A stretch of DNA of 64,000 nt. Origin: Lachnoclostridium sp. An131. Lineage in GTDB: Bacteria; Bacillota; Clostridia; Lachnospirales; Lachnospiraceae. Location: NCBI RefSeq assembly GCF_002160825.1, contig NZ_NFLI01000010.1, forward strand, positions 1 to 64,000, read 5' to 3'. Shown piece by piece: positions 16,021 to 25,556 of this stretch (the stretch's first letter is position 1; the number at the start of each line of letters is the position of its first letter). The position numbers and the translations under genes were made by a program. The notes under the pieces are model-generated. The model was not told where the DNA came from. It did no database searches and worked only from the letters and a program-made list of their open reading frames with translations.

Positions 16021-16192
16021 GGTACCCACGTCCTCTCCGGTTCCGTTCCACCACCCGGTCAATGCCACGAATCGCACCGTCTTCATCACCGGCAAGGATC
16101 TGCCCCTTGATTGTGCAGTACTGCTGCACGGTCAGTTCCGGTTTCTTTTTCTTCAGATATGCCAGTGCCGCCCGCATCTTCTCTGTATCCAT
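16010..16192 (-). CDS. Small conserved phage protein, unknown function
   Basis: 60 residues from MDTEKMRAALAYLKKKKPEL, continuing VQQYCTIKGQILAGDEDGAI and ending with a basic tail. AGGGAG lies upstream of 16192. The LKKKKPELTVQQYxTIKGQIL pattern is conserved in Lachnospiraceae phages next to the HNH gene, with which it overlaps. Probably helical and basic; function unknown. Confidence 0.7.
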   Translation of the reverse strand: MDTEKMRAALAYLKKKKPELTVQQYCTIKGQILAGDEDGAIRGIDRVVERNRRGRGYHAT

Positions 16193-16356
16193 ACGCTTCC
16201 ACTCCCTTCTATGTACAGACGGGTGAAAGGATAAAGCCCCGTCCGGCCACGAAAAAAGGGCCTGAAGTTTTCGCTCCAAGCCCTCGTTTTATTTTGGCAA
16301 TTCTAATGATAGCACAATGAAATAGGAATGTCAGTGCAAGGGTAGTGCAAATTTTC

Positions 16357-16731
16357 TTACCGGCTATCATTGTACCGCTCCACTGCTCCGATCTGGATCT
16401 GAAGCGCCTTCGTTATCTTTTCCATAACAGCGATATCCGCCACAGTCCCTTTCTTTTCCAACAAATATTTTTTATCAATCGTCCCCACCTGTTCCACAAG
16501 AGCCATACTGCTTTTTGGTAAGCCTGTCCCACAGCCCCGTGGAATATATACATGGGTGGGGAGCGACCTTTTTTTATGAATCCGGGAAGTCAACGGAACA
16601 ACTGTAATAACCGGGGAATAAAAATTTGCTCGGTTATTGCTTACGATCACAGCCGGACGGATACCGCTTTGTTTACAGGATTCTATGTTATGGCCAAAAT
16701 CGACATAATAAACATCTCCACGTCTACACAT
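16357..16731 (-). CDS. MazF/PemK-type endoribonuclease (orphan)
   Basis: 124 residues. RRGDVYYVDFG at the N-terminus, SGIRPAVIVSNNRANFYSPV, VVPLTSRIHKKRSLPTHV, and SMALVEQVGTIDKKYL all match the MazF/PemK fold, including the conserved R-P-V and T-S residues of the active-site region. MazF toxins cut mRNA at short sequences. No antitoxin gene lies beside it: the upstream neighbour is a sigma-like regulator 13 bases away. It may be neutralised elsewhere, act in host takeover, or belong to a lysogeny function. Confidence 0.85.
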   Translation of the reverse strand: MCRRGDVYYVDFGHNIESCKQSGIRPAVIVSNNRANFYSPVITVVPLTSRIHKKRSLPTHVYIPRGCGTGLPKSSMALVEQVGTIDKKYLLEKKGTVADIAVMEKITKALQIQIGAVERYNDSR

Positions 16732-16743
16732 TTTCTGCTCCTT

Positions 16744-17235
16744 TCAGCTAAGCATATAATCTACAATCTCATCTTCATAGTGCTGATACAGTTTCTCCAT
16801 CTCTGCAATCGCCTTTCTCCGGTAATTCCCAACAGATCTGCGGCTGATATAATGCTTCTCTGCCACCTGATCCCATGTCAGCTGCTCAAAGACAAGATCC
16901 GCCAATACCTCTCCTGTTATTCCAGAGACAGAGCGAACCGCACTTTCAAAGAAACGTAATTGTTCTGTCAATTCCAGATATTCCTTTTCGAGATGTTCAT
17001 ACCACTCATCATTGATCCGTTCCATGCGTTCCCGGAAATTAAGGGCAATACTCGCCGTCTTATTGGAAGTTCCGCTGGTCTGTACCCGCTCTCCCTCCGG
17101 CTGTGAAAAATACATGGTATCAATGGTTTCCTGTTCCGAGATTCCATGAAAATCTACCAGCTGGTAATATAGGCAACGCTGCTGTCTTTTCAGTTTAGGA
17201 TAATCTCGGATTAATTTTTCGATCCTTTCACTCAT
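16744..17235 (-). CDS. Sigma-70 region 4-like phage late regulator
   Basis: 163 residues. A helical N-terminal half (YPKLKRQQRCLYYQLVDF, FRERMERINDEWYEHLEKEY) is followed by a C-terminal HTH: LADLVFEQLTWDQVAEKHYI then SRRSVGNYRRKAIAEMEKLY. This is the layout of ArpU/DUF1492-like regulators, which activate late genes in Gram-positive phages. It lies at the end of the replication operon, directly before the late region. GGAGGG favours the ATG at 17235 over the GTG at 17238. Confidence 0.75.
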   Translation of the reverse strand: MSERIEKLIRDYPKLKRQQRCLYYQLVDFHGISEQETIDTMYFSQPEGERVQTSGTSNKTASIALNFRERMERINDEWYEHLEKEYLELTEQLRFFESAVRSVSGITGEVLADLVFEQLTWDQVAEKHYISRRSVGNYRRKAIAEMEKLYQHYEDEIVDYMLS

Positions 17236-17238
17236 CAC

Positions 17239-18582
17239 TTACCCTCCAATCCTTGCACGGACAGCTTCAATCAGACTGGACTGCCGCATATCTTTCTTTT
17301 CCAAAGCCTTCATCACATCCTCGTCATGGGTATCTTTGGTAATGATGTGGTGGATCACCACGGTGTGTTTCTGTCCCTGTCTCCACAGTCTGGCATTCAG
17401 CTGCTGGTACAATTCCAGTGACCATGTGAGGCCAAACCAGACAATCGTGCAGCCACCCTCCTGCAGATTTAACCCATGTCCGGCAGAGGCCGGATGAATC
17501 AGGGCCAACGGGATCTTCCCATTGTTCCAATCTGTGATATCCTCCGAGGTGTCAATGCGCCGGGCCTGTGGGAATCTCTCCTGAATCCGGGAAAGATCAT
17601 GCTTGTACCAGTAAGCTACCAGAAGCGGTTTCCCATTGGCCGCTTCCACCAGATCCTCCAGAGCGTCCAACTTCCGGTCATGGATGGGGATGACTTTCCG
17701 GTCACCGTTATACACAGCGCCGTTCGCCATCTGCAGAAGTTTATTGGAAAGAGCGCCTGCGCTGACCGCATCCAGTTCTTCCTCTCCGATCTGCACGACC
17801 ATATCCCGGCAGAAATCCTCATAGATGCTTCTCTCTTTCCGGCTCATCTCCACTTCCACACGGTTATAAATACATTCCGGCATATCCAGATAGTCCACGG
17901 CCTTCATGGAAATGCAGATATCCGAAATCAGTGAGTAGATTGCCTTTTCTGCTCCCTCACGGGGTTTGTAACTGTAAATAATCTCCCGGTTCCGTTTATC
18001 CGGTGTAAAGAACCGCTCCCGGTACCCGGTGATAAACCGTCCCAGCCGCTGTCCCATATCCAGAAGATACATCTGAGGCCAGAGATCCAGAAGGGAGTTG
18101 GGAGCCGGTGTACCAGTTAGACCGATCACCCGGTTCACCAGCGGCCGTACCTTTTTCATAGCTTTGAACCTCTGTGCCTGATTGGATTTAAAACTGGAAA
18201 GTTCATCAATCACCACGGTGTCAAAATCCCAACAATGGTTCTGCACCAGCCAGCTGACATTCTCTCGGTTGATGATATATAAAAACGCCGGACGATCAAA
18301 TGCCTCCTCCCGCTGTTTCTGACTCCCAACCACCAGTGAGGCGGTAAGCCCTGTCAGATGCTCCCATTTTTTCAGTTCCTTCGGCCAAGTGTCCGTGGCC
18401 ACACGCTTCGGGGCAATCACTAAGATCTTCCCAATATCAAAACGGTCAAGTGCCAGTTCCCATAAGGCCGTAAGCGTGATCACCGTTTTCCCAAGTCCCA
18501 TATCCAGCATCAGACAGCAGACCGGATGATCCAAAATAAAATCCGCTGCGTACTGCTGATAATTATGTGGTCTGTATCTCAT
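17239..18582 (-). CDS. SNF2-family DEAD/DEAH helicase
   Basis: 447 residues. Motif I MLDMGLGKTVITLTAL, Ia VIAPKRVATDTW, II VVIDELSSFKS (DEXx box as DELS), III GLTGTPAPNSLLDLW, then LALIHPASAGHGLNLQEGG (V) and QLNARLWRQGQKHTVVIHHI (VI). The two RecA-like lobes span nearly the whole protein. ATP-driven DNA translocase of the phage replication module. GGAGGG seven bases before the ATG; overlaps the VRR-NUC gene by 20 bases. The VRR-NUC/SNF2 pair is a common phage combination. Confidence 0.92.
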   Translation of the reverse strand: MRYRPHNYQQYAADFILDHPVCCLMLDMGLGKTVITLTALWELALDRFDIGKILVIAPKRVATDTWPKELKKWEHLTGLTASLVVGSQKQREEAFDRPAFLYIINRENVSWLVQNHCWDFDTVVIDELSSFKSNQAQRFKAMKKVRPLVNRVIGLTGTPAPNSLLDLWPQMYLLDMGQRLGRFITGYRERFFTPDKRNREIIYSYKPREGAEKAIYSLISDICISMKAVDYLDMPECIYNRVEVEMSRKERSIYEDFCRDMVVQIGEEELDAVSAGALSNKLLQMANGAVYNGDRKVIPIHDRKLDALEDLVEAANGKPLLVAYWYKHDLSRIQERFPQARRIDTSEDITDWNNGKIPLALIHPASAGHGLNLQEGGCTIVWFGLTWSLELYQQLNARLWRQGQKHTVVIHHIITKDTHDEDVMKALEKKDMRQSSLIEAVRARIGG

Positions 18583-18844
18583 CTAAAATCCCTCCAATCA
18601 TTTCTGTATGATCCACGGTGTAAACACGAAAGCCCAATGCGGCAAGCTGCCTTGCCCGGTACTGCTGCAGAGGCCGCATGGTCTCTCCCGGTGCTTTCAA
18701 CTCCACAAAAGCCATCCTTCCACCGGGGAAGAGAACCAAGCGGTCGGGCACCCCATTGAATCCGGGGGAAACGAATTTGACAGCCAGCCCACCACGCTTT
18801 TTTACCTCCGCAGCGAACTTCTTTTCTACGATACTTTCCCTCAC
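18563..18844 (-). CDS. VRR-NUC domain nuclease
   Basis: 93 residues. MRESIVEKKFAAEVKKRGG, then KFVSPGFNGVPDRLVLFPGG and MAFVELKAPGETMRPLQQ. The PD-(D/E)XK catalytic residues are E (N-terminal helix), D in GVPDR, and E-x-K in VELKA. The stand-alone VRR-NUC domain is a structure-specific nuclease. GTG start at 18844 with AAGGA upstream. It overlaps the SNF2 helicase gene and probably works with it on recombination or replication intermediates. Confidence 0.92.
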   Translation of the reverse strand: MRESIVEKKFAAEVKKRGGLAVKFVSPGFNGVPDRLVLFPGGRMAFVELKAPGETMRPLQQYRARQLAALGFRVYTVDHTEMIGGILDEIQTT

Positions 18845-19074
18845 GAAAATTCCTTCTGTTCCTTTGTGCTGTTCCCAGTGCTAAAAATCCTATACGTGCG
18901 TACACGCATATACGTGTGCCTATTTCTATATATTTTTATATCTTTTATCCTCAAGATGACTTTTCTTAGGAACATAGGAACAGGCTATCGCCAAACGCTT
19001 GAATTTCAAGGCTTTTTGCCTGTTCCCGTTCCCCGTTCCAAAAACCTGCAAGGATACAACGGAACGTTCCCAAG

Positions 19075-21453
19075 TCAGTCCTCTTGTTCCTTACTCCGCA
19101 CGAACGTCTTCTGCGTTCCGTAGAGGGGGAAGCGGGTTTTCCCGCTTTTGAGTCCCTGTATCGGCTCCCAGCCGCCGATCTTCATCAGGATGGATTCCAC
19201 CTCATAGGAGTCCGTCCGTTTCAGGTTCTGGCGCTCCTTTCCGAAGCATTCACACCAGATCTCCATGATGCAGACCTTCTCCCGGCGCACTGTTCCCGCC
19301 GTGGGCGCACCATCAAACTCGCTGCCGCCAAGGAAACTTCTCCGCTGGTACAGATCCATCCGATCCCAGTTCGCAGGAAGCAGCGTCTCCAGATACTCTG
19401 CGATTACGCCTTCCCGATCATCGGACTCCATCGCATCCTGCTGCATCACATAGGCGTCCGCTGCCACCCGGCCCTTCAGATACAGTTCTTCACCGTTATG
19501 GTAGCGTTCCAGCGCCTCCGCCCAGATCAGATCCACCTCCTGCAGCTCCCACGGGTGGAACCTGCCATGCCCTGACACGTGTACTGGCCAGAAACGCCGG
19601 TTCCCGGTGATATCTCTAAGGAAACCACCCTCGGAGTTTGTGCTTCCCACAATGATGCAGGATCTGGGATGGCTCTCCACAGCCACACCATAGGACTGCC
19701 GGAACTTATCATCGGTTCTGGTGACAAAAGATTTCACGGTCTCCACGTCCACCTTCTTGATCCCGGCCAACTCTCCCAGTTCCAGAATCCAGTATCCCTG
19801 CAGCTTCTCGGCGGCAGTTTTATCTTTCATATCGGAAATGGAGAGGCTGTCCGAATACCACTCCTTCCCCAATAGGGCAAAAAGAGTGGATTTCCCGATT
19901 CCCTGCGGGCCGTTCAGCACAAGGATGGAGTCGAACTTGATCCCCGGTTCATAGACTCTGGCCACCGCAGCAGTGAAGGTTTTCCGGGTGACGGCACGGA
20001 CGTAGTGTGTATCTTCCGCACCCAGATAATCAATCAGGAGGGTATCCAATCGTTCCGTCCCATCCCACTGCAGGGTAGAAAAGTATTCTTTGATGGGGTG
20101 ATAGAGCCTCTCCGCAGATACCACGGCCAGCAGGGCATCCTTAAATTTGGTCGGTGACCAGATCCCATAGACTCGTTCAAAATACAGCTTGGCACAGGAA
20201 AGATCCGTATCACCCCAGCCGGGCTTGACCTGCCGCCACGGCAGAGGGCCGATCACATCCACCATGTTTTTAAATTCATTGAATACGATATTTATCAGCT
20301 GCGGGTCATAGCGAAGAATCAAGGCAATGTTCGTCAGAGTATCCTTCACTTTTCCCTGCTTGTCCAGTTCCAGAAGGGTCTGCCAGCTTTCGCCATCTTC
20401 CTCGGTAAACTCCTCCTGTGCTGCCTCCGTCCGCTCCTTGGCCAGCTGCTCTTTTACCCGCCGATCTTGGATGGCAAATTCCTGCATGGCCTTAAAGGAT
20501 GGCAGCTTCGCCGGGTCGGTGTCCACATCCGCACGGGCATCCAAAGAGCCAAACTTATGGATACGGACTACATCAAAGGCGTTCATCAGCTTGCCACAGG
20601 CAGGGTCCGTGGCATGGTGGCTGTAGGCGAACTTGTCCTCATAGAGAACAACGCCAGCCTGGGAGTCAGCCGGAATATAATCGTAACGTCCCAGCATGGC
20701 ACTGTGCTTATACACATCGGGGATAAAGGTGTCGATGGCATCGGCTACCGAATAGGTACGGCAGAACGCTCCCACCGTTCCGGGCTTTTCCAGAGGGTCA
20801 GCCTGTTTCTTAATGTCACGCTGGACAACGCTCTGCTGCCGCTTGGACACGGGCCATTCGGCGGTATTATGCCAGTCGGTGTATTTTGCCAGCACCTCGT
20901 CCGGGTCCAGAGGCTCTCCTTCCACTTCTCGGAATACGAACTCACCGTCAGAAGAAGTAGAGGGCCAGTACATCAGCCTGCTCGGTTCATAGGTGGTATC
21001 ATCGAAAAGTTCAATCCCGATTTCTTCCGCTACTTTTCTGGAAACAGCACAGTATTCATCCGGCGTCACCTCACGGGACAGAGGGATGATAAGACGGAGC
21101 CTTGGCTTCTCCGGCGTGTGTTTATGGGTGCTGTAGAACAGGCAATGGAAGGAAAAGAACATCTCGATCTGTTCAATGATGTCTGGGGTGGCGTAGTCCA
21201 TATCCAGCGATAGACCAGAGCGAGTCAGCACACAGTCCTTCTTACGGCGACCGCCTTTGAGGGTACCCAGAACGAAGCCGCCCACATCCTTGATGTCATC
21301 CTGCTTCGCCTTACCCAGCTTGCGGTACTGCTCCACGGTTTCGGCGGTACGCTTGGTCTGGGAGATGCGGTCACGGAACTCGGAAAGATCCATCTCCACA
21401 GCATTCCATTTCTTGTCCATACGGGAATTACCAATACTGAGTTTCAGCTTCAT
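19075..21453 (-). CDS. VapE-type replication ATPase/primase
   Basis: 792 residues. The N-terminal ~200 residues resemble a primase-like region (GLSLDMDYATPDIIEQIEMF, KPRLRLIIPLSREVTPDEYC, YEPSRLMYWPSTSSDGEF). The C-terminal half is a virulence-associated E domain with Walker A LNGPQGIGKSTLFALLG, Walker B-like YWILELGELAGIKK and sensor-like IIVGSTNSEGGFLRD. Acts as the phage replicative primase-helicase. ATGA overlap with the upstream gene. The 231 bases between this gene and the VRR-NUC gene hold repeated ACGTG/CACG-rich sequence but no gene. Confidence 0.9.
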   Translation of the reverse strand: MKLKLSIGNSRMDKKWNAVEMDLSEFRDRISQTKRTAETVEQYRKLGKAKQDDIKDVGGFVLGTLKGGRRKKDCVLTRSGLSLDMDYATPDIIEQIEMFFSFHCLFYSTHKHTPEKPRLRLIIPLSREVTPDEYCAVSRKVAEEIGIELFDDTTYEPSRLMYWPSTSSDGEFVFREVEGEPLDPDEVLAKYTDWHNTAEWPVSKRQQSVVQRDIKKQADPLEKPGTVGAFCRTYSVADAIDTFIPDVYKHSAMLGRYDYIPADSQAGVVLYEDKFAYSHHATDPACGKLMNAFDVVRIHKFGSLDARADVDTDPAKLPSFKAMQEFAIQDRRVKEQLAKERTEAAQEEFTEEDGESWQTLLELDKQGKVKDTLTNIALILRYDPQLINIVFNEFKNMVDVIGPLPWRQVKPGWGDTDLSCAKLYFERVYGIWSPTKFKDALLAVVSAERLYHPIKEYFSTLQWDGTERLDTLLIDYLGAEDTHYVRAVTRKTFTAAVARVYEPGIKFDSILVLNGPQGIGKSTLFALLGKEWYSDSLSISDMKDKTAAEKLQGYWILELGELAGIKKVDVETVKSFVTRTDDKFRQSYGVAVESHPRSCIIVGSTNSEGGFLRDITGNRRFWPVHVSGHGRFHPWELQEVDLIWAEALERYHNGEELYLKGRVAADAYVMQQDAMESDDREGVIAEYLETLLPANWDRMDLYQRRSFLGGSEFDGAPTAGTVRREKVCIMEIWCECFGKERQNLKRTDSYEVESILMKIGGWEPIQGLKSGKTRFPLYGTQKTFVRSKEQED

Positions 21454-21866
21454 TTCGATACCTCCAATCGGCAGATCTGGCAGAGCAGTTCGATGTTCCG
21501 TCTGGTGCGGTGCTTCTCATTCGCCGCATTACGGGCAAATGAAGTGTATTTGTTGATGTCCATTTTCTTCTCGCTGTCCATCGCCAGCCTGCTATATGAT
21601 TCTTCCTGGTTTCCAAGTTTCTGTTCCTTCTGGCGGAGGAACTCCAGCAGCCGATGCTTATCCTCGCTGGAAGAATACTGTGCCATCAGACGGAACAGCT
21701 TCCTTGCCCTGTCCAGAGTAGTGGGGAAGAACTTATCCATACGGATATCCATGTGACCTGTGGGGTACACGATATGGAGCATCTTTTCTTCCTCCTCCAA
21801 ATGGCGAACTGCGTAGTGCGCCGTAGGGTCCGGGTAGCCAGACCCGTTGTAATAACTGATTCCCAT
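21450..21866 (-). CDS. Conserved phage replication-module protein, unknown function
   Basis: 138 residues from MGISYYNGSGYPDPTAHYAV. AAGGAGG lies eight bases before 21866. It has a central charged helical region (LLEFLRQKEQKLGNQEESY, then NKYTSFARNAANEKHRTRRN) and a C-terminal CQICRLEVSK. It overlaps the polymerase gene upstream and the VapE gene downstream, so it is translated with them. I recognise it as a recurrent partner of polA/vapE in Clostridia phages but cannot name a function. Confidence 0.7.
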   Translation of the reverse strand: MGISYYNGSGYPDPTAHYAVRHLEEEEKMLHIVYPTGHMDIRMDKFFPTTLDRARKLFRLMAQYSSSEDKHRLLEFLRQKEQKLGNQEESYSRLAMDSEKKMDINKYTSFARNAANEKHRTRRNIELLCQICRLEVSK

Positions 21867-21879
21867 GCAGTTAACCTCC

Positions 21880-23817
21880 TTAGTCCTTTTTGTAAAATGG
21901 GCATTCATATCCATCAGCCCGAAGCGGAAGTCCAGAAGCCCAGTCTGGAGCCACCGCCATGATTCGGCAGATTTCTTCTACACTGGAAACACCCTCCGGC
22001 ACTTCCAGAACAGCTTCATCGTGGATGTGCATCACAATATCGAATCCGGCATCCCGGAGCCGGAGCATCGCCATAGCCAGCAGATCCCTTGCCGTGGCCT
22101 GGACGATATTCTCCACCAGCTTCGGGCCGTAGGTTTCGATACGCATCCATTTCTTGCTCTCACCAACGCCCTCGTAGGAAAGGCTCTCACGGCCGAAACG
22201 GTTCTGGGTCATACGAGGCTTAATGTAGGAAAGGCTTCTGCCGGACGGGAGGGTCACGAACAGGATGCCGGAACGGTAAGAGAAGCAGAGGTTCTTATAG
22301 GTCACGCTGGTGCGTTCCTTCACTGCCTTTACTGCTGCCGCATCCACATCCCACCAGAACTTTGTGATATGTGGATTGGAGGCTCTCCACTGATTGACCA
22401 GCGGCTGGAGTTCCTCTTCTTGCATTCCCATGTCCAACGCACCCATCGACGTCAATGCACCTACCGAGCCGCCATAGCCCAGAGCCAGTTCGGCAATCTT
22501 GCCTTTCTGCCGGAGGTGGCCATTCTCACCGTGCTTCACCACAGGTACGCCAAACATCTGCGATGCCGATGCACAGTAGATGTCGCCGCCTTCTTCAAAG
22601 GTGGTCAGTCGCCATTGCTCTCCAGAGAACCATGCCAGCACTCTGGCTTCGATAGCAGCAAAGTCCGCCACGATGAAGCGTGTTCCTGGTCTTGGGACAA
22701 AAGCGGTACGGATGAGTTCGGACAGCACCCCTGGGGTGGAATCATATAGCAAATCAATGAGGTCGAATTGCCGATTTTTTACCAGATTACGAGCCAGTTC
22801 CAGATCCACGATGTGGTTCTGTGGGAGGTTCTGCACCTGCACCAACCTCCCAGCCCAACGCCCCGTTCTGTTCGCACCATAAAACTGGAGCAGACCGTGG
22901 CATCTGCCATCACTGCACACGGAACGCTCTATGGCTTCATACTTCTTTACAGAGGTTTTTGCCATGAGCAGACGAAGCTGGAGGACTTCCAGCACCTCGC
23001 CGTCCGCATCGGAAATCATAGATTTGACAGCCTTTTTATCGAGGCTGTCCACCTCCACACCACGATCAGTAAGCCACCCTTTGATTTGAGCCGGGGAGTT
23101 GGGGTTATCCAGCCCAGTCAGTTCGTAGGCTCTGGCGGTGACGGCTTCCTTGTACTCGGTATCGCAGAGGACTGCGTTTGCCACCAGTTCACGGTCGACC
23201 AGAATGCCACGGTCGTTGATCTCCTGGTCCATCTGGTAGAGCCGCATCTCACTTTCGGAAATCGGGTAGTTCCGCAGCTTGTGGCGGATCTCACGCTCCG
23301 CATCCACATCTCGGATACAGTAGGCTTTGAACCTCTCCCACTTTTCCGGCTCGTGAGACGGGAGGTTTCTGGTTCTGCCGCCGTTGGCCTTGGTCGCCTT
23401 ACACGGCATGGAGAAGAAGCGGACAAGGTCTGCACCTTCCTTCAGCTTCTTTCTCTGGATGTCCAGCACCTCACCAACGCCGTCCAGGGAGAGGGGCAGA
23501 GCCAGCATTGCCGACTGCACCGCTGTACACTGCCAAGCTGCCGGAGACAGCTTCTTACCCAGGTGCTTGGAAATACACGTGCGCTCAAATGCGGCATTGA
23601 ACGCTGTCTTTATCACAGAGGTATCTTCCAACGCATCCAGCACCTTCTGGGGAAGCTGCTCCCCACAGGCAAGGTCGATGATTTCAGTCGGCTCATCATC
23701 AAAGGCGTAGGCAAACAGCAATATTTCAAACTGCGGACTGTCGCAGTAGGCATAAACGCCGGACTTGGTCAGATCCACATCAGAATATGTTTCAATATCA
23801 ATAGCCAACAGGGCCAT
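21880..23817 (-). CDS. Phage DNA polymerase, family A
   Basis: 645 residues from MALLAIDIETYSDVDLTKSG. The N-terminal 3'-5' exonuclease has DIET (motif I), FNAAFERTC (motif II) and a later YCIRDVDAER. The polymerase region has motif A VADFAAIEARVLAWFSGE, motif B RQKGKIAELALGYGGSVG and motif C HIHDEAVLEVP. No 5'-nuclease domain, as usual for phage enzymes of this length. AAAGGAG lies upstream of the ATG at 23817. Replicates phage DNA with the VapE protein. Confidence 0.95.
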   Translation of the reverse strand: MALLAIDIETYSDVDLTKSGVYAYCDSPQFEILLFAYAFDDEPTEIIDLACGEQLPQKVLDALEDTSVIKTAFNAAFERTCISKHLGKKLSPAAWQCTAVQSAMLALPLSLDGVGEVLDIQRKKLKEGADLVRFFSMPCKATKANGGRTRNLPSHEPEKWERFKAYCIRDVDAEREIRHKLRNYPISESEMRLYQMDQEINDRGILVDRELVANAVLCDTEYKEAVTARAYELTGLDNPNSPAQIKGWLTDRGVEVDSLDKKAVKSMISDADGEVLEVLQLRLLMAKTSVKKYEAIERSVCSDGRCHGLLQFYGANRTGRWAGRLVQVQNLPQNHIVDLELARNLVKNRQFDLIDLLYDSTPGVLSELIRTAFVPRPGTRFIVADFAAIEARVLAWFSGEQWRLTTFEEGGDIYCASASQMFGVPVVKHGENGHLRQKGKIAELALGYGGSVGALTSMGALDMGMQEEELQPLVNQWRASNPHITKFWWDVDAAAVKAVKERTSVTYKNLCFSYRSGILFVTLPSGRSLSYIKPRMTQNRFGRESLSYEGVGESKKWMRIETYGPKLVENIVQATARDLLAMAMLRLRDAGFDIVMHIHDEAVLEVPEGVSSVEEICRIMAVAPDWASGLPLRADGYECPFYKKD

Positions 23818-23889
23818 GCAATCACTCCTTTCGCATAGCGTTATATGTAAGGGCGGATGGCGGTTTCCCGCCACCCACCACAGTGGTAC

Positions 23890-24426
23890 TTAGTTGAGGA
23901 AGTCCTCATCTTCCTCAGTCTGGAAGTCGTCCGCAGCGTTGGAGCGACCGCCCAGGCTCTCGCCATCTTTCAGTTTCTGGATGTTGCCCAGACCAGCGGC
24001 GATACCACGATTGCCATTGCTGTTATAGCCGTAGAAGGTCACGCTGATCTTACCGTAGCAGCCGGAGTATACCTCGTTCTGGTCAAGAATAGGCTGAACC
24101 TTGGCATCCACGACCTGGGGAGCCTGACGGCTGTTGGCGTTGAAGAAGTAGCAGCCAGCATAGGCTTCATCGTCGGGACGGTCGATGTCGCCGTCTCTGA
24201 GGGGCAGCTTCAAATTGGCAGGAACCTTACCGCCCCACTTGGAAACGGAGTCCTTCTTGGCCTGCTCGATGGCAGCCTTGATGGCATTGATGGTCTTGGT
24301 GTCCTTCTTATCGATGATGGCGGACACGCTGTACTTAGGATCGCCGCCATTCACGGAGTCAGGCTCCCAGCAGTGCAGATAAGAAAAACGGCAAGGTACG
24401 ATAACTTTGGTAGTATTGTTGTTCAT
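23890..24426 (-). CDS. DUF2815 protein, probable single-stranded DNA-binding protein
   Basis: 178 residues. KVIVPCRFSYLHCWEPDSVN, SVSAIIDKKDTKTINAIKAA, LPLRDGDIDRPDDEAYAGCY, VYSGCYGKISVTFYGYNSNG, then an acidic C-terminal tail ending DDFQTEEDEDFLN. The family is DUF2815. An OB-like, acidic-tailed protein between a polymerase and a DUF2800 nuclease probably acts as the phage SSB (inference). AGGAGG precedes the ATG, and the gene starts within three bases of the DUF2800 stop. Confidence 0.85.
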   Translation of the reverse strand: MNNNTTKVIVPCRFSYLHCWEPDSVNGGDPKYSVSAIIDKKDTKTINAIKAAIEQAKKDSVSKWGGKVPANLKLPLRDGDIDRPDDEAYAGCYFFNANSRQAPQVVDAKVQPILDQNEVYSGCYGKISVTFYGYNSNGNRGIAAGLGNIQKLKDGESLGGRSNAADDFQTEEDEDFLN

Positions 24427-24428
24427 GA

Positions 24429-25556
24429 TTATTCCTCCTGAAAATCCGCCGCAGCGGTTGATGTGTTGATAGCTTCACGCTTGTCTGTGTCCGGCACGAG
24501 GGTGATCTTGCCTGCAGGCTTATACACCAGCTTGCCGAGGATACGGGCAAATTCCTTCTTGCCCATGAGGCGTTCCATTTCGGTCACGCCAATGAGGGTC
24601 TGCTTGTAGATGTCTGTGTATCCAGCAGCCTTGGCAGCCTCGGCCACCTTATCATCACTGGAATACTTACGGTTGCTTCTGCCTTCCACCAGTTTGTAGC
24701 CCTTCCACTGTTTGCCGTGGATGATAGCCTGGTCTTGGGCGTAGGCGTACACATCGGATGCCCACTTGGCGAGTTCATCCGAAATCTTGATGATTTCTGC
24801 CACCTCGTCATCCGAGAGCAGAGCGGGCTGACGGAACTCCATCTTTGCCAGACGAAGGAACTCCTCGGCTCTGGCTCGGCACTGGTTACGGGCCTTGCAG
24901 AAACGACACCAGCTTCCAGCCTGGAACTCTCCTGCCCCAGCAAGTGCCATAGCGGAGCGGGGCTTCAGAATCTCCTCGCCCCAGGTCTTGAGGGCTTCCG
25001 GGGTAATATCCCAGGTGGAGAAGTTATTGATACGAGGCTGGAAAATGGTCAGTCGCACCGTTTCAATGTCGTAGAGCATCTCTACCATTTCCAGTACGCC
25101 CAGACCGTAGGCCATGAGTTGCGGATTCTCTTCGGCAGAAACTTCCACGCCGCGCCCCAGCTTCAGATCGATCACATGAGCCACCTTGTCGGTGACGATG
25201 ACCATATCTGCCGTGCCAAAGCAGTCTGGGGAGTATTCGGAAATATCCACACGCTGCTCCACGGAGAACAGGGGCGAGTTACACTCTCGCTTGGCTTCCT
25301 CGATCTTCTCGATGACGAAAGCCACATAATCTTCCACAGCTTCCATAAGGTCATCGGAGTAGTAGTCGGATACCGGGCGTTTGGTACGCTGTTTCAGGTG
25401 CTTTTTGATAAGGTGTTCTGCCAGAGCGTGTCCGGCAGACCCTTCTGCGGCGTACTGACTCTCCTCATCCTGGAACTGCTCCCCAAGCACCAAAGAGGGC
25501 GGACAGTTCAAAGTACGGTGCAAAGCCGAAGGAGAGTTCCTTGCGTGGGCGCCCAT
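24429..25556 (-). CDS. DUF2800 protein, Cas4/AddB-like PD-(D/E)XK nuclease
   Basis: 375 residues. SALHRTLNCPPSLVLGEQF holds the first Cys. The nuclease core contains EGSAGHALAEHLIKK (H), CFGTADMVIV (D) and AHVIDLKLGRGVEV (D-x-K). The remaining cysteines are in SWCRFCKARNQCRAR, giving four Cys for a probable 4Fe-4S cluster as in Cas4/AddB nucleases. It probably processes DNA ends for phage recombination. TAATG overlap with the upstream gene. Confidence 0.88.
   Translation of the reverse strand: MGAHARNSPSALHRTLNCPPSLVLGEQFQDEESQYAAEGSAGHALAEHLIKKHLKQRTKRPVSDYYSDDLMEAVEDYVAFVIEKIEEAKRECNSPLFSVEQRVDISEYSPDCFGTADMVIVTDKVAHVIDLKLGRGVEVSAEENPQLMAYGLGVLEMVEMLYDIETVRLTIFQPRINNFSTWDITPEALKTWGEEILKPRSAMALAGAGEFQAGSWCRFCKARNQCRARAEEFLRLAKMEFRQPALLSDDEVAEIIKISDELAKWASDVYAYAQDQAIIHGKQWKGYKLVEGRSNRKYSSDDKVAEAAKAAGYTDIYKQTLIGVTEMERLMGKKEFARILGKLVYKPAGKITLVPDTDKREAINTSTAAADFQEE

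Noticed and set aside
22768-23838. Long + strand frame of 356 codons
   Set aside because: Antisense to the family A polymerase gene, whose motifs A, B and C are all intact on the other strand.
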